From JALYNX01 sp963749415 (GTDB lineage Bacteria; Actinomycetota; Acidimicrobiia; Spongiisociales; ZC4RG35), in contig CAVVMG010000001.1 in NCBI GenBank assembly GCA_963749415.1, forward strand, positions 1,798,001-1,862,000: a stretch of 64,000 bases of DNA, read 5' to 3'. Below, piece by piece: positions 25,467 to 35,070 of the stretch. Every line of letters begins with the position of its first letter. The first letter of the stretch is position 1. The notes beneath the pieces are model-generated. The model ran no database searches. It saw only the letters and a program-made list of their open reading frames with translations, and was not told where the DNA came from. The translations under genes and the position numbers were made by a program.

Positions 25467-27328
25467 ACATCACGTTCTTGAGAATGAGGCCGGCCGAGTC
25501 CCTCGCCGAGCCCGCTGCCGCAAGCCGGCGTCGAGAGGGGACCACGACCATCGAGATGTCGAGCCCGACCGATTCCGACCTGGCAGCGGCCGCGGCGGGC
25601 GGGGTCCTCAGTACCTCCTCCACGGTGGGCGGCACCGAGCCCGCGGGCTGGGTGGTGACCCCAGAGGCTGCCCTGGCTCTGGCCCGCGAGGGCGTGCCGG
25701 GTTGGCGGATCACCGTCGTTGCCGACGGGGACAGGGAGGCCGTGCTCGACTCCCTGGCCCGATCGCGTGCCGCCTTCATTCGAGCCAGCCGGTCCCATGT
25801 CGAGGAAGTGGCGGCCCTGGCATCCCTCCCGGGGATCGACACCTCGGTCTCCGTCTTCGTCGACGATGTGGAACAGGCTGTCCGGGCCATCGACCTCGGA
25901 GCGACCGACCTCCTGCTCAGGGATTGGGACGTGGAGCGTCTCGGGGAGCTCCGCGAGGCCCTTCCCGGCCATCTCCTCATCGAGCGCACCGCTTTCCCGC
26001 CTGGCCTCGAGATCGACGATGCCAGGGAGCGCTTGCCCGCAGCCTCCTTCACCACTTGGCTCTCTCTGGTAGATGGCTCCGGGGTGGCCCGCCCCCGGTA
26101 CGAATGGGCACCAGGCAAGGACATGGAGCCACCGGTACCCGACGATCGCCTATCTGCGGAATGGATGGACCGCGCTTGGGTCGGAGGCCCTGCCGGCTCC
26201 GATCTGAAAGCGGCGGGACAGCTCCAGCCGATCCTGGAACGGTCGCGGGAAGGCATCCGCCCGAGCATTGCTGAGGTCGAGGCCCTGTTCCGGGGGCGGG
26301 GAGGACAGGTGGACGCAATCGCCCGGGTCGCCGACGAGCTCCGGGAGCGCGCCGTCGGGGACACGGTCACCTATGTGGTCAACCGGAACATCAACTACAC
26401 CAACCTCTGCTACTTCAAATGCGGGTTCTGCGCCTTCTCCAAGGGGCCAAAGAGCTTGAACCTCCGTGGCGAGCCCTACCTGATGGGGATGGATGAGATC
26501 GTCGGCAACGCTCGAGAAGCCTGGGCGCGGGGGGCAACCGAAGTCACCCTCCAGGGTGGGATTCACCCTGACTTCACCGGGAACTTCTACGTCGACGTCG
26601 TGCGCTCGATCAAGGCGGAGCTCCCCGAGATGCACATTCACGGCTTTACCCCTCTCGAGGTGTGGCAAGGAGCCCACACGCTGGGGATCCCGGTGAAGAC
26701 GTTTCTCGAGGAGTTGAAGGAGGCCGGGCTCGGGACCCTTCCCGGCACCGCGGCGGAGATCCTCGATGACGACGTCCGTGCCCATCTCTGCCCGGACAAG
26801 ATCAGGACCTCAGAGTGGGCCGAGGTCATGATCACTGCGCACGAGATGGGGCTGCGCGCCACCTCGACGATCATGTTCGGTCACATCGACCACCCGCGCT
26901 CCTGGGCGAGGCACCTCGATGTGATCGCCCGGATCCAGCAGCGGACCGGGGGGTTCACCGAGATGGTTCCGCTCCCATTCGTCCACATGGGCTCGCCGAT
27001 CTACCTGAGGGGGAGGGCCAGGCCCGGCCCGACCTGGGACGAGGTCGTGTTGATCCATGCCGTCTCCCGGATCGCCCTCGACGGGTTGGTGCCCAACATC
27101 CAGGCCTCCTGGGTCAAGCTCGGCCTCGACGGTGGGCGACGCCTCCTCGATGCCGGTTGCAACGACCTCGGTGGGACCCTGATGGGCGAGATCATCACCA
27201 GGTCGGCCGGTGCGGCCCACGGTCAGGAAGTGACCCCTGAGCAGTTCCGTGAGGCGATCGAGGCGGCGGGGCGGGTGCCGGCGTTGCGGTCGACTACCTA
27301 CGAGCTCCTCGAGCTGAAGCAGACCTGA
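25463..27328 (+). CDS. cofH: FO synthase subunit CofH with a long N-terminal extension
   Basis: This 621-residue protein has CYFKCGFCAFSKG (about residues 316-328), the radical SAM motif of CofH, which joins the FO precursor from tyrosine and aminouracil. Downstream ATEVTLQGGIHPDFTG and GTAAEILDDDVR are CofH hallmarks. The usual CofH has the motif near residue 60-90, so some 230-250 residues are extra at the N-terminus. That part (about residues 60-200) alternates strands and helices without a motif I recognise. The ATG overlaps the cofG stop, so the extension is translated in a natural position. Confidence 0.9.
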   Translation: MNITFLRMRPAESLAEPAAASRRREGTTTIEMSSPTDSDLAAAAAGGVLSTSSTVGGTEPAGWVVTPEAALALAREGVPGWRITVVADGDREAVLDSLARSRAAFIRASRSHVEEVAALASLPGIDTSVSVFVDDVEQAVRAIDLGATDLLLRDWDVERLGELREALPGHLLIERTAFPPGLEIDDARERLPAASFTTWLSLVDGSGVARPRYEWAPGKDMEPPVPDDRLSAEWMDRAWVGGPAGSDLKAAGQLQPILERSREGIRPSIAEVEALFRGRGGQVDAIARVADELRERAVGDTVTYVVNRNINYTNLCYFKCGFCAFSKGPKSLNLRGEPYLMGMDEIVGNAREAWARGATEVTLQGGIHPDFTGNFYVDVVRSIKAELPEMHIHGFTPLEVWQGAHTLGIPVKTFLEELKEAGLGTLPGTAAEILDDDVRAHLCPDKIRTSEWAEVMITAHEMGLRATSTIMFGHIDHPRSWARHLDVIARIQQRTGGFTEMVPLPFVHMGSPIYLRGRARPGPTWDEVVLIHAVSRIALDGLVPNIQASWVKLGLDGGRRLLDAGCNDLGGTLMGEIITRSAGAAHGQEVTPEQFREAIEAAGRVPALRSTTYELLELKQT

Positions 27329-27333
27329 GCTAG

Positions 27334-28356
27334 CTAGCGCCAGCCGAGCTCTGGTGCCACATAGGTCAGGATGCTCTCCAGCGCGTGGGCGTTGTATTCG
27401 ACCCCGAGCTGGTTGGGAACGGTCAGCAACAGCGTGTCCGCGGCGGCGATCGCTTCGTCCTCTGCCAACTGCTTCACGAGGACATCCGGCTCGGCGGCAT
27501 AAGAGCGACCGAAGATCGCCCTTGTGTTCTCGTCGATGAAGCCGATCTGGTCGTCGCTCTCCTGTCGGCTCCCGAAGAAGGCGAAGTCACGCTCGTCGAC
27601 CAGTGCGAAGATGCTGCGACTCACCGACACCCTCGGCTGGCGCCCGTGCCCTGCTGCTTTCCAAGCCTCGAGGTATGCCTCGATTTGCTTCCGCTGTTGT
27701 ATGTGCAGCGGCTCACCGCTCTCGTCGAACTTCAGGGTCGAGCTCTGCAGGTTCATCCCCACATTGGCGGCCCACACCGCGGTCGAATTCGAACCGGACC
27801 CCCACCAGATCCGGTCCCGTAGTCCGGGGGAATGAGGCTCGATGCGAAGCAGCCCTGGTGGGTTGGGGAACATCGGCCGCGGGTTGGGCTGGGCGAAACC
27901 CTCACCCTCGAGCAATTCGAGGAAGACCTCGGTGTGGCGCCGGGCCATGTCGGCATCGCTCTCGCCCTCCTGTGGCCGGTGTCCGAAGTGGAGGTACCCG
28001 TCGATCACCTGCTCCGGTGACCCCCGGCTGATGCCCAACTGGAGCCGGCCGCCGGCTATGACGTCGGCCGCGCCGGCGTCCTCCACCATGTAATGCGGGT
28101 TCTCGTAACGCATGTCGATGACGGCGGTGCCGATCTCGATCTTGCTGGTGCGGGCCCCGATGGCGGCGAGGAGCGGGAATGGCGAGCCGAGCTGTTGGGC
28201 GAAGTGGTGAACCCGGAAATAGGCACCGTCGACGCCGAGCTCCTCGGCAGCCACGGCCAGCTCGATCGATTGGAGCAATGAGTCCTGGGCCGACCGAACC
28301 AGCGAGTACGGCGTCGACGACCAGTGGCCGAACGAAAGGAACCCGATCTTCTTCAC
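27334..28356 (-). CDS. LLM class flavin/F420-dependent oxidoreductase
   Basis: This 340-residue bacterial-luciferase-like TIM-barrel protein starts MKKIGFLSFGHWSSTPYSLVRSAQDSLLQSIELAVAAEELGVDGAYFRVHHFAQQ, the common N-terminal LLM pattern. The YENPHYMVEDAGAADVIAGGRLQLGISRGSPEQV segment is also conserved. Whether it uses FMN or F420 is not decided by sequence, but the neighbouring cofGH pair favours F420. It converges on cofH with 5 bp between stops. Confidence 0.88.
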   Translation of the reverse strand: MKKIGFLSFGHWSSTPYSLVRSAQDSLLQSIELAVAAEELGVDGAYFRVHHFAQQLGSPFPLLAAIGARTSKIEIGTAVIDMRYENPHYMVEDAGAADVIAGGRLQLGISRGSPEQVIDGYLHFGHRPQEGESDADMARRHTEVFLELLEGEGFAQPNPRPMFPNPPGLLRIEPHSPGLRDRIWWGSGSNSTAVWAANVGMNLQSSTLKFDESGEPLHIQQRKQIEAYLEAWKAAGHGRQPRVSVSRSIFALVDERDFAFFGSRQESDDQIGFIDENTRAIFGRSYAAEPDVLVKQLAEDEAIAAADTLLLTVPNQLGVEYNAHALESILTYVAPELGWR

Positions 28357-28392
28357 ACGGCGCCTTCTTGCTGGATTGGCAGACCCTCGACG

Positions 28393-29733
28393 CTACCCCC
28401 GATAGGACAAACCTCTGGGCGCCGTCGCAAAGCCCCACTCGCCCAGGACGGGGGCGATGGGGGAAGCAGTTGCCGAGCCGCCGTTCACGGTGGTCAGGGT
28501 GGTCCGCCGGTGACGGCCGGCGATCTCGGAGAGGCCTCTCCCGATGACTCCATACAACTCGGGCTCGGCAACCAACAGGCTGAGGCTCTTTCGACCCCGT
28601 TCCACGAACCCGACGAGCCTTCCGCCGTAGAGGAGGACATAGGCTCCTGCATCACGCGCCAGCCGTGTGGTTCCTGCCTCGGGCCAAGCGATTTCCGCTC
28701 CATACGGGTTGGCTGGATCCGTGGCGGCCAACACCACCAGCTCGGGTTCGACCTCGCGGCGGAGGCGGTCTACCGCTCCGGGTAGTGCGAACTGTGATCC
28801 TCCGAGCCCCTCTACGAAGTACCCGCGGCGGATTCGCCCCGTTTCCTCGAGATGAGAGAACACTGGATACAGGGCGCTGAACCCGCCGGGGTAGCCCTCA
28901 GCGAGCACTGTGCCCCTCGTGACCAGCCCATGGCGGTCGAGCAGGAGATGGGCCCACGCCGCCTTGCGCTCGGTGTCGGTGGGAGCGTGATGTGTCAGAT
29001 GGGCGGTCAGAGACCAGCGGCCGCCGGCATGGGCCGGGAACCGATTGGAGATCGAAGGGCGGCCCGAGGAGCGGCTCTTTCGGGCGCCGATGAAGGCCCG
29101 CACCGGCTCTAGTGTGTCGTTGGTCACATGACCGGACCAGACCAGGTCCCAGAGCCGGTCCAGGGTCGCCTCCGCGTCGCCTCCTCCGGAGCCCTCGTAG
29201 ATGTCGCGGAAGAAGCTCGCGCCTCGGTTGTCGAGGACCTCCACGATCGTGGCATGTTCCTTGGTGTCGGGGAGTCCCTCCGGGCCTCTCCATAGGTCGT
29301 CCAGTGACTCCCGGGGAAACAACCCGATCCTGCCGTCATTGGTCCCGGACGCCCCGAGGCCGATCCATACCAAAGAGCCCTCGAGCAAGAGCCTGTCGAG
29401 TCCTGGGCCGGGGTCCACGACACGTGAGCCCAAAACGTCACGTTCCAGCACGGATGCCGGGATCGGAGCAGCTGCCAGGCGGCCCACCGCTACGTCCAGG
29501 GCATTCTTGCCCCGAGGTGGATCCGAGCTCACCCCCTGCCAGGCCACTGCGAAGCGGGCAAGGGCGTGGTGGTCGACGGCCTCGATCTCGCTGCGCAGCA
29601 TTGCAAGAGAGCGTCTCTTGAGCCGTCTGAGCACTTCCCGGTCGACCCACTCCCGACCTGCCCCACCCGGTCGGAAGGCACCGGCATCAACACGGCCCGA
29701 GTCGCCGAGGACCTGCAATGCGGTTTCGACCAC
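28393..29733 (-). CDS. lhr: Lhr helicase C-terminal part, separated by a frameshift
   Basis: This 446-residue frame continues the Lhr family C-terminal region: ETALQVLGDSGRVDAGAFRPGGAGREWVDREVLRRLKRRSLAMLRSEIE and the later Lhr-CTD segments through WGFATAPRGLSYRG. Intact Lhr proteins are about 1400-1550 residues and include this part. It is open in frame further upstream than 29733 (GEASAALGLPPAVV), overlapping the helicase frame, where a single extra base explains the break. Lhr is a superfamily 2 DNA repair helicase. Probably one gene in life, split by an error or a real mutation. Confidence 0.85.
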   Translation of the reverse strand: MVETALQVLGDSGRVDAGAFRPGGAGREWVDREVLRRLKRRSLAMLRSEIEAVDHHALARFAVAWQGVSSDPPRGKNALDVAVGRLAAAPIPASVLERDVLGSRVVDPGPGLDRLLLEGSLVWIGLGASGTNDGRIGLFPRESLDDLWRGPEGLPDTKEHATIVEVLDNRGASFFRDIYEGSGGGDAEATLDRLWDLVWSGHVTNDTLEPVRAFIGARKSRSSGRPSISNRFPAHAGGRWSLTAHLTHHAPTDTERKAAWAHLLLDRHGLVTRGTVLAEGYPGGFSALYPVFSHLEETGRIRRGYFVEGLGGSQFALPGAVDRLRREVEPELVVLAATDPANPYGAEIAWPEAGTTRLARDAGAYVLLYGGRLVGFVERGRKSLSLLVAEPELYGVIGRGLSEIAGRHRRTTLTTVNGGSATASPIAPVLGEWGFATAPRGLSYRG

Positions 29734-32700
29734 GGCGGGTGGCAGTCCCAGGGCGGCGCTCGCCTCTCCGGACGGTGAATGGCCCGTGTGTCCGGGCGTA
29801 CCGCCCTACCAGATCGCCGAGCGGGTCGAGCACGGGCTCGAGGAACACGTGGGCGACTCCGGCCGGGGGCTGTACCCCGAGACCATCCCGGAGTCGCGAC
29901 ATGTCTTCGACAGCGGCCCATCTCGCCTCGCCACCCATGACCACCTCGATGACCCGCCGTCCGGCTTCGAGCCCTGCGAGGGAATCGATCACATCGAGGT
30001 CTCTGGACCTGACCTCGATGTCGTTCGTGGTCAGGGGGCCGAGGTCTCGCAGGAGGTCATGGACGGCATCGACGGTCGAAGCCCGCCGGTTGTCGGTGAG
30101 ATGCTGCAGCTCGAGCTCGACCGCGGCCACGACCTCGGGGTCGATCAGGTCCCTCAGTTCCCCCTCCCCGAGCAGCTCGCGAAGCAGTTCACGGTCGAGG
30201 GTGAGCGCTGCCGCCCGGCGCTCGGCCAGCGGGGCGTCGCTCTCGTAGAGGTATGCGGCCACGAAGGCGAAGAGGAGCGAGGAGGCAAACGGGCTGGGCC
30301 CACTGGTGTCGACCTGCGCTACCCGAATCCGCCGCGCTCTGATGTCGGAGAGAACTTCCTGAAGAGCGGGGAGGTCGAAGTCGTCCTGGAGGATCTCCCG
30401 ATAGACCTCGAGGATCATGGGGAAGGTGCCGAATTGCTTGGCGACGCCGAGAAGATCGGCGGACCGGCGCCTCTGGAGCCATAGTGGCGTGCGCTCTCCA
30501 GGTCGACGACGGGGAAGGAGCAACGAACGGCCTGCGGCCTCCCTGAACCGTGCGGCAAACAGAGCGGTGTCGCCGAGGTGCTCGATGAGGGCCGCCTCGA
30601 CATCCTCGGGCTCGAGCACCAGGTCGGAAGAGTCAGGCGGCTGGTCGGAGTCGGGGAAGCGGAACGCGATGCCATCGTCGCTCCAGACCACGTCGACGTC
30701 GGTCCCGTGGCGCGCCCGAAACCGATGGCGAAGCGCCATCGCCCATGGAGCGTGGACCCTGGCCCCCAGGGGCGAGAGGAGGACCAGGCGCCAGTCACCG
30801 ATCTCGTCCCGGAACCTCTCGACGACCAGGGTCTGATCGGTGGGCAGCAGGCCGGTTTCCTCCTTCTCGTCGTTGACATAGGCAAGGAGATTCCCGGCTG
30901 CCAGGTCGTCCAGATGATGCTCGTTGCGGAGCCGGGCCTCTGCCTCCTCGGAGCCGAGCCGGGAGATCTCGCGGACGAAGCGCCCGATGGCCTTTCCGGT
31001 ATCCAGTGAGCGACCCATCATGTCCCCGTGCCAGAACGGCATCCGTGCCGTTGCGTCGGCCGGTGCCGGGACCACCTCGACGCTGTCGTGGGTGATCCGG
31101 TTGATCCGCCATGAGCTGGAGCCGAGAAGGAAAGTGTCGCCCTCCCTGGACTCATACACCATTTCCTCGTCGAGCTCGCCGACCTTGCTCCCATCGGGCA
31201 GGGCGACCCTGTAGAGGCCGCGGTCGGGGATCGTCCCCCCATTGGTCACCGCGAGTTGGCGGGAGCCGGGCCGGGCTGTCAGCTCGCCGGTCACCCGGTC
31301 CCAATTGATGCGGGGCCTGAGCTCGGCGAAGAGATCAGATGGATAGCGGCCGGCGAGCATGTCGAGCGTCGCCTCGAACACGGCTCTGCTCAGGTCGGAG
31401 TAGGGGGAGGCCCGACGCACCAGGTCGTACAGCCCGTCGGCGTGGGTGGGGGCGCCCACCACTTCGGCAACGATCTGTTGTGCCAGGACGTCGATGGGGT
31501 TGGCGGGCACCCGGGTCAGTTCCACCCTGCGCTCGGCCATCTCCGCGGCGATGACTGTGGCCACCAACAGGTCTCCCCGGTGCTTGGGAAACAGACGGGC
31601 CCGGGACACCCCCTCCACTTGGTGCCCGGAGCGTCCGACCCGCTGCAGGCCCGAGGCCACCGACGTTGGAGCTTCGACCTGGATGACCAGATCGACCGCC
31701 CCCATGTCGATTCCGAGCTCCAAGGAAGAGGTGGCGACCACCGCTTTCAACTCTCCTCGTTTCAGTGACTCTTCGATTTGGAGCCGCTGTTCCCTGGCGA
31801 CCGAGCCGTGATGGGCCCGCGCCACCTCGGATCCGGCGAGATTGTTGATCTCGGCACAGATTCGCTCCGCCAGCCGTCGCGAGTTGGCGAAGACGATGGT
31901 GCTGGTGTGCCGCTCTATCTCCTCGAGGAGCCGGGGATAGATGGCAGGCCACATGGAGCGGGTGGTGGCCTGCTCCGGGTCGAGTGGGTCGGGCTCTCCG
32001 GGCTCCGTCATGTCCTCGACGGGCACCACGATCTCGATGTCCATCTCCCGGCTCTGGGGAATGTCGACGATGGTCACCGGGCGAGGTGACCACCGGTCGC
32101 CATCGACCAAGCCTCCTCCCAGAAAGCGCCCGATGGCGTCGAGCGGCCGCTGGGTCGCCGAGAGCCCGATCCGCTGGGGAGGGGTGTCGGCGATCTCCTC
32201 GAGACGCTCGAGGGACAGGGCGAGATGAGCACCGCGTTTGGTCCCGGCGATGGCGTGAACCTCGTCGACGATCACCCATCGGACCGAGCGGAGTGTGCTG
32301 CGGGCCGCGGAAGTGAGGATCAGGTACAGCGACTCCGGTGTGGTGATCAGGATGTCCGGCGGCTGGCGAGCCATCCGCTGGCGATCTTCGGGCGGGGTGT
32401 CCCCGGTGCGGAGAAACGTCGATAGCTCCGGGAGAGGCTCGGAATGGAGTCGGGTCGCCGCGTGGCGGATGCCGGCCAGCGGTGCTCGCAGGTTGCGCTC
32501 GACGTCATGGGCGAGAGCCTTGAGCGGTGACACGTAGAGGACGCGGCATCGGGCACTCTTCTCAGGCAGGGGCTCGGACAAGAGCCGGTCGAGGGTCCAG
32601 AGGAAAGCAGCGAGAGTCTTACCGGACCCGGTTGGGGCATGGATCAGCGTGTGCTCACCCCGGGCGATCGCCGGCCATCCCAAGGCCTGGGCCGGGGTTG

Positions 32701-32764
32701 GGAAAGGGAACGACGCCTCGAACCAGGTTCGCGTCGCCGGAGTGAAGGTTGCCAGCGCGTCCAC
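29687..32764 (-). CDS. lhr: Lhr helicase N-terminal part, frameshifted near residue 990
   Basis: The frame codes for 1025 residues: Walker A APTGSGKT (about 44-51), DEVH box VIVDEVHAIAG (about 166-176), SATQRP motif III, and motif VI QRVGRSGHQ, in the order of large Lhr-type SF2 helicases. A winged-helix and beta-barrel region follows to about residue 990. After ARTHGPFTV the reading frame turns into basic, non-homologous sequence ending GPRRLGPC, while the next frame reads GEASAALGLPPAVVETALQV as expected. The frameshift lies at about 29770-29776 (one extra base on the coding strand). Confidence 0.9.
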   Translation of the reverse strand: MDALATFTPATRTWFEASFPFPTPAQALGWPAIARGEHTLIHAPTGSGKTLAAFLWTLDRLLSEPLPEKSARCRVLYVSPLKALAHDVERNLRAPLAGIRHAATRLHSEPLPELSTFLRTGDTPPEDRQRMARQPPDILITTPESLYLILTSAARSTLRSVRWVIVDEVHAIAGTKRGAHLALSLERLEEIADTPPQRIGLSATQRPLDAIGRFLGGGLVDGDRWSPRPVTIVDIPQSREMDIEIVVPVEDMTEPGEPDPLDPEQATTRSMWPAIYPRLLEEIERHTSTIVFANSRRLAERICAEINNLAGSEVARAHHGSVAREQRLQIEESLKRGELKAVVATSSLELGIDMGAVDLVIQVEAPTSVASGLQRVGRSGHQVEGVSRARLFPKHRGDLLVATVIAAEMAERRVELTRVPANPIDVLAQQIVAEVVGAPTHADGLYDLVRRASPYSDLSRAVFEATLDMLAGRYPSDLFAELRPRINWDRVTGELTARPGSRQLAVTNGGTIPDRGLYRVALPDGSKVGELDEEMVYESREGDTFLLGSSSWRINRITHDSVEVVPAPADATARMPFWHGDMMGRSLDTGKAIGRFVREISRLGSEEAEARLRNEHHLDDLAAGNLLAYVNDEKEETGLLPTDQTLVVERFRDEIGDWRLVLLSPLGARVHAPWAMALRHRFRARHGTDVDVVWSDDGIAFRFPDSDQPPDSSDLVLEPEDVEAALIEHLGDTALFAARFREAAGRSLLLPRRRPGERTPLWLQRRRSADLLGVAKQFGTFPMILEVYREILQDDFDLPALQEVLSDIRARRIRVAQVDTSGPSPFASSLLFAFVAAYLYESDAPLAERRAAALTLDRELLRELLGEGELRDLIDPEVVAAVELELQHLTDNRRASTVDAVHDLLRDLGPLTTNDIEVRSRDLDVIDSLAGLEAGRRVIEVVMGGEARWAAVEDMSRLRDGLGVQPPAGVAHVFLEPVLDPLGDLVGRYARTHGPFTVRRGERRPGTATRRGRNRIAGPRRLGPC

Positions 32765-32825
32765 ACCGGCAAGGTATCAGCCAGGGAGGACAAGTTCGGT
32801 GGCGCCAAGGCGCCAGCCGATTCGT

Positions 32826-33410
32826 CTAGGCGGACATCTCCAGGGGGAGCCGATCGACCGCGGCCAGCTCGAGGAAGATCTCCACGACGGCCGGGTCGAA
32901 CTGGGTGCCGGTGTGCTTGCGGATCTCGTTCACCGCGAACGAGACCGGCAAAGCGGGTTGGTAGGAGCGGGTGGAGGTCATCGCGTCGAAGGCGTCGGCG
33001 ACCAACACGATGCGGGAGAGGATCGGGATCTCGCCGCCGGCGAGCCCGAATGGGTAGCCACGCCCGTCGAAACGCTCGTGGTGGTAGAGGATGGCCTCGG
33101 CGACCTTGGGGTCGAGCCGGTTGCGGGTCATCGCGAATCCCAACTCGGGGTGGCGCTGCATCAGCTCACGCTCGTTCTCGTCGAGGGGGCCGGGCTTGCC
33201 GAGGATGCCGGGATCGAGGTGGATCTTGCCCACGTCGTGAAGCACTCCGGCGAGAGCAAGTCGGTCGAGGTCGTCTTCACCGAGCCCCAGGCCGGAGCCC
33301 AGGTCCACCGCCAGATCGGAGACCCGATGGACGTGTCCATGGAGGTCCTCGATGACGTCCTCCATCACCTTGATCAATATGTCGCTGGGCAGTTCTCTCA
33401 TCACCATCAA
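32826..33410 (-). CDS. Stand-alone HD-GYP domain phosphodiesterase
   Basis: This 194-residue protein is almost only the HD-GYP domain: GVLHDVGKIH (His58-Asp59), HPELGFAMT, YHHERFDGRGYPFGLAGGEIP (with GYP) and ILVADAFDAMTSTRSY-type ending. Such domains hydrolyse cyclic di-GMP or related nucleotides in the cytosol. No sensory or receiver domain is attached, so regulation must come from another protein. The longer ATG at 33410 is used; the adjacent MRELP start is possible. Confidence 0.88.
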   Translation of the reverse strand: MMVMRELPSDILIKVMEDVIEDLHGHVHRVSDLAVDLGSGLGLGEDDLDRLALAGVLHDVGKIHLDPGILGKPGPLDENERELMQRHPELGFAMTRNRLDPKVAEAILYHHERFDGRGYPFGLAGGEIPILSRIVLVADAFDAMTSTRSYQPALPVSFAVNEIRKHTGTQFDPAVVEIFLELAAVDRLPLEMSA

Positions 33411-33500
33411 CCAGGTGCGAAGTCTGCCCAGTTGCGCCCTCCGTGGTATGGGTCGCAGGGACTAATCCTTTTTGAATGGGCCGCTAGACCCAGGCGCGGG

Positions 33501-34292
33501 TCACACCAGGCCGTGGCCTGTGGCGGCCTCGAAGAAGGCGGAGGCTCGGGCCTCGTCGACCGGTTGGCCCGGGTCGTTGTCCGCCTTGAGTGCCGAGCCG
33601 ACGATGACCGTATCGGCGACTTCCAGCAACCGGCCCAGGTTCCCGGTCGTGGCGCCGGAGCCGACGACAACCCTCGTCCCCTTGGGGACCGCGCCGGCAA
33701 TGGCGGCCGCTTCCTCCAGATCGGGCTCGGCTCCCGTCCCCGAACCCGACACGATCACCGCATCGGCCAGGCCCCTCTCCACTGTGTCTCTTGCCGCCTG
33801 CTCGGCGGTGAGCCCCGATGGGGGAGTGGCATGCTTGACCAGCACGTCGGCCCAGATCTCAGCTTCGGGGGCGAGCGCGGCGCGACGCCGGAGCAACTCC
33901 GCCGCCTTGCCCACGATCGGCCCCTGATCGGTGTACATGACACCGGTGAGAACGTTGACCCGGATGAATCGGGCCCCGGTGACGGCGGCGATGCCGAGTG
34001 CTGCGAGCGCATCATTGCGCAGGACATTGACCCCCACCGGCAGCGAGGTTTCCGCCTGCACGGCTGCGACAGCCAGGGTGAGCCCGGCGACTGTCTCGCT
34101 TTCGACGCCATCGGCGTGGAAAGGGGCGTCACCGAAGTTCTCGACGAGAAGGGCTGGGAATCCGGATCGCTCGAGTGTTGCCGCGTCGGAGCGAGCGGCG
34201 TCGAGCACCTGGCCCATCGAGCCGCCGAAGCGGGGTGACCCGGGGAGAGGCAAGAGATGGACCATCCCCACCAGGTGGGGGAGCCCGCTCAC
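33501..34292 (-). CDS. BtpA/SgcQ family protein
   Basis: This 263-residue TIM-barrel-type protein contains GMVHLLPLPGSPRFGGSMGQVLDAARSDAATLERSGFPALLVENFGDAPF, the opening of the BtpA family. It later reads VIVSGSGTGAEPDLEEA and VVGSGATTGNLGRLLEVADTVIVGSALK. BtpA is linked to photosystem I assembly in cyanobacteria; actinobacterial relatives have unknown roles. The GTG at 34292 overlaps the preceding gene's TGA (GTGA), so the genes are coupled. Confidence 0.85.
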   Translation of the reverse strand: MSGLPHLVGMVHLLPLPGSPRFGGSMGQVLDAARSDAATLERSGFPALLVENFGDAPFHADGVESETVAGLTLAVAAVQAETSLPVGVNVLRNDALAALGIAAVTGARFIRVNVLTGVMYTDQGPIVGKAAELLRRRAALAPEAEIWADVLVKHATPPSGLTAEQAARDTVERGLADAVIVSGSGTGAEPDLEEAAAIAGAVPKGTRVVVGSGATTGNLGRLLEVADTVIVGSALKADNDPGQPVDEARASAFFEAATGHGLV

Positions 34293-35026
34293 AGATAGGC
34301 CTTGGCTACCTGAAGTGCTTTCTTGGCGAAGTCGCCCTGGGCAGTGAGGTGCGTGTGGTCCGCCTTGACCCGGCGTACCGCGACCCGGGCCCATTCGGAC
34401 GCCGAGCCCTTGATCAGTTGATCGGTGTCGTCAGGGCCATAGACCCACTTGGCGTAGCCGGGGCCGATCACCTCGACCCGCACCGACTCGTAGTCCTCAC
34501 CGGCTTCCTTGAAGGCGTGGGGGAGGGTCTTCCATCCCAGCCAGCAGACATGGCGGATCCGGGTCGTGTCCTCGACGTCGATACCCAGGGTCGCATAGAT
34601 GTCCAGGCCCCGCGCCCAGGTCTCCATGAGCCGGTATGTGGCGAAAGTCCGAGCGCTCATGTCCCCGTCGATCCAATCGATCCGAGCTTCGGATCCCATG
34701 TGAGAAAGGGGCTCGACCACCTTGGCACGGCCACCCCGCCACCATTCGATGACGTCCTGAGGGCGCATCCCACGCCCCTTCTTGATCGCCACTTTCTTCA
34801 GGGCCTCGAGGTCGGGGGCGTTCCGCCATGTTTGGATCTTGTCCCCACCCGCGATGGAGTCGGCGGCCAGCTCCTCGAAGTCGGCGAGATGAGCGATGGT
34901 GTCACGTACCGTCCAGGGCTTCGAGGGCGTGACCATGTCCCAGATCTTGATCGGGATCCTCTGCAGGGACTGATCCAGGAATTGCTGCTCGGCTACCAGG
35001 TCGGAGAGGATGTCGCGCACCCTCAA
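34289..35026 (-). CDS. TIGR03084 family protein (maleylpyruvate isomerase/DinB-like)
   Basis: This 245-residue protein opens MRVRDILSDLVAEQQFLDQSLQRIPIKIWDMVTPSKPWTVRDTIAHLADFEELAADSI. That is the N-terminal four-helix bundle of mycothiol-dependent maleylpyruvate isomerase-like proteins (metal-binding His in HLADFE and ETWARGLDIYATLG). The reaction is unknown. It is coupled to BtpA by a 4-nt overlap and may share its function. Confidence 0.85.
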   Translation of the reverse strand: MRVRDILSDLVAEQQFLDQSLQRIPIKIWDMVTPSKPWTVRDTIAHLADFEELAADSIAGGDKIQTWRNAPDLEALKKVAIKKGRGMRPQDVIEWWRGGRAKVVEPLSHMGSEARIDWIDGDMSARTFATYRLMETWARGLDIYATLGIDVEDTTRIRHVCWLGWKTLPHAFKEAGEDYESVRVEVIGPGYAKWVYGPDDTDQLIKGSASEWARVAVRRVKADHTHLTAQGDFAKKALQVAKAYL

Positions 35027-35070
35027 ATGTTAGCCCTCACCCGGAAACTAATCCCAGGGGGAAACACCCG

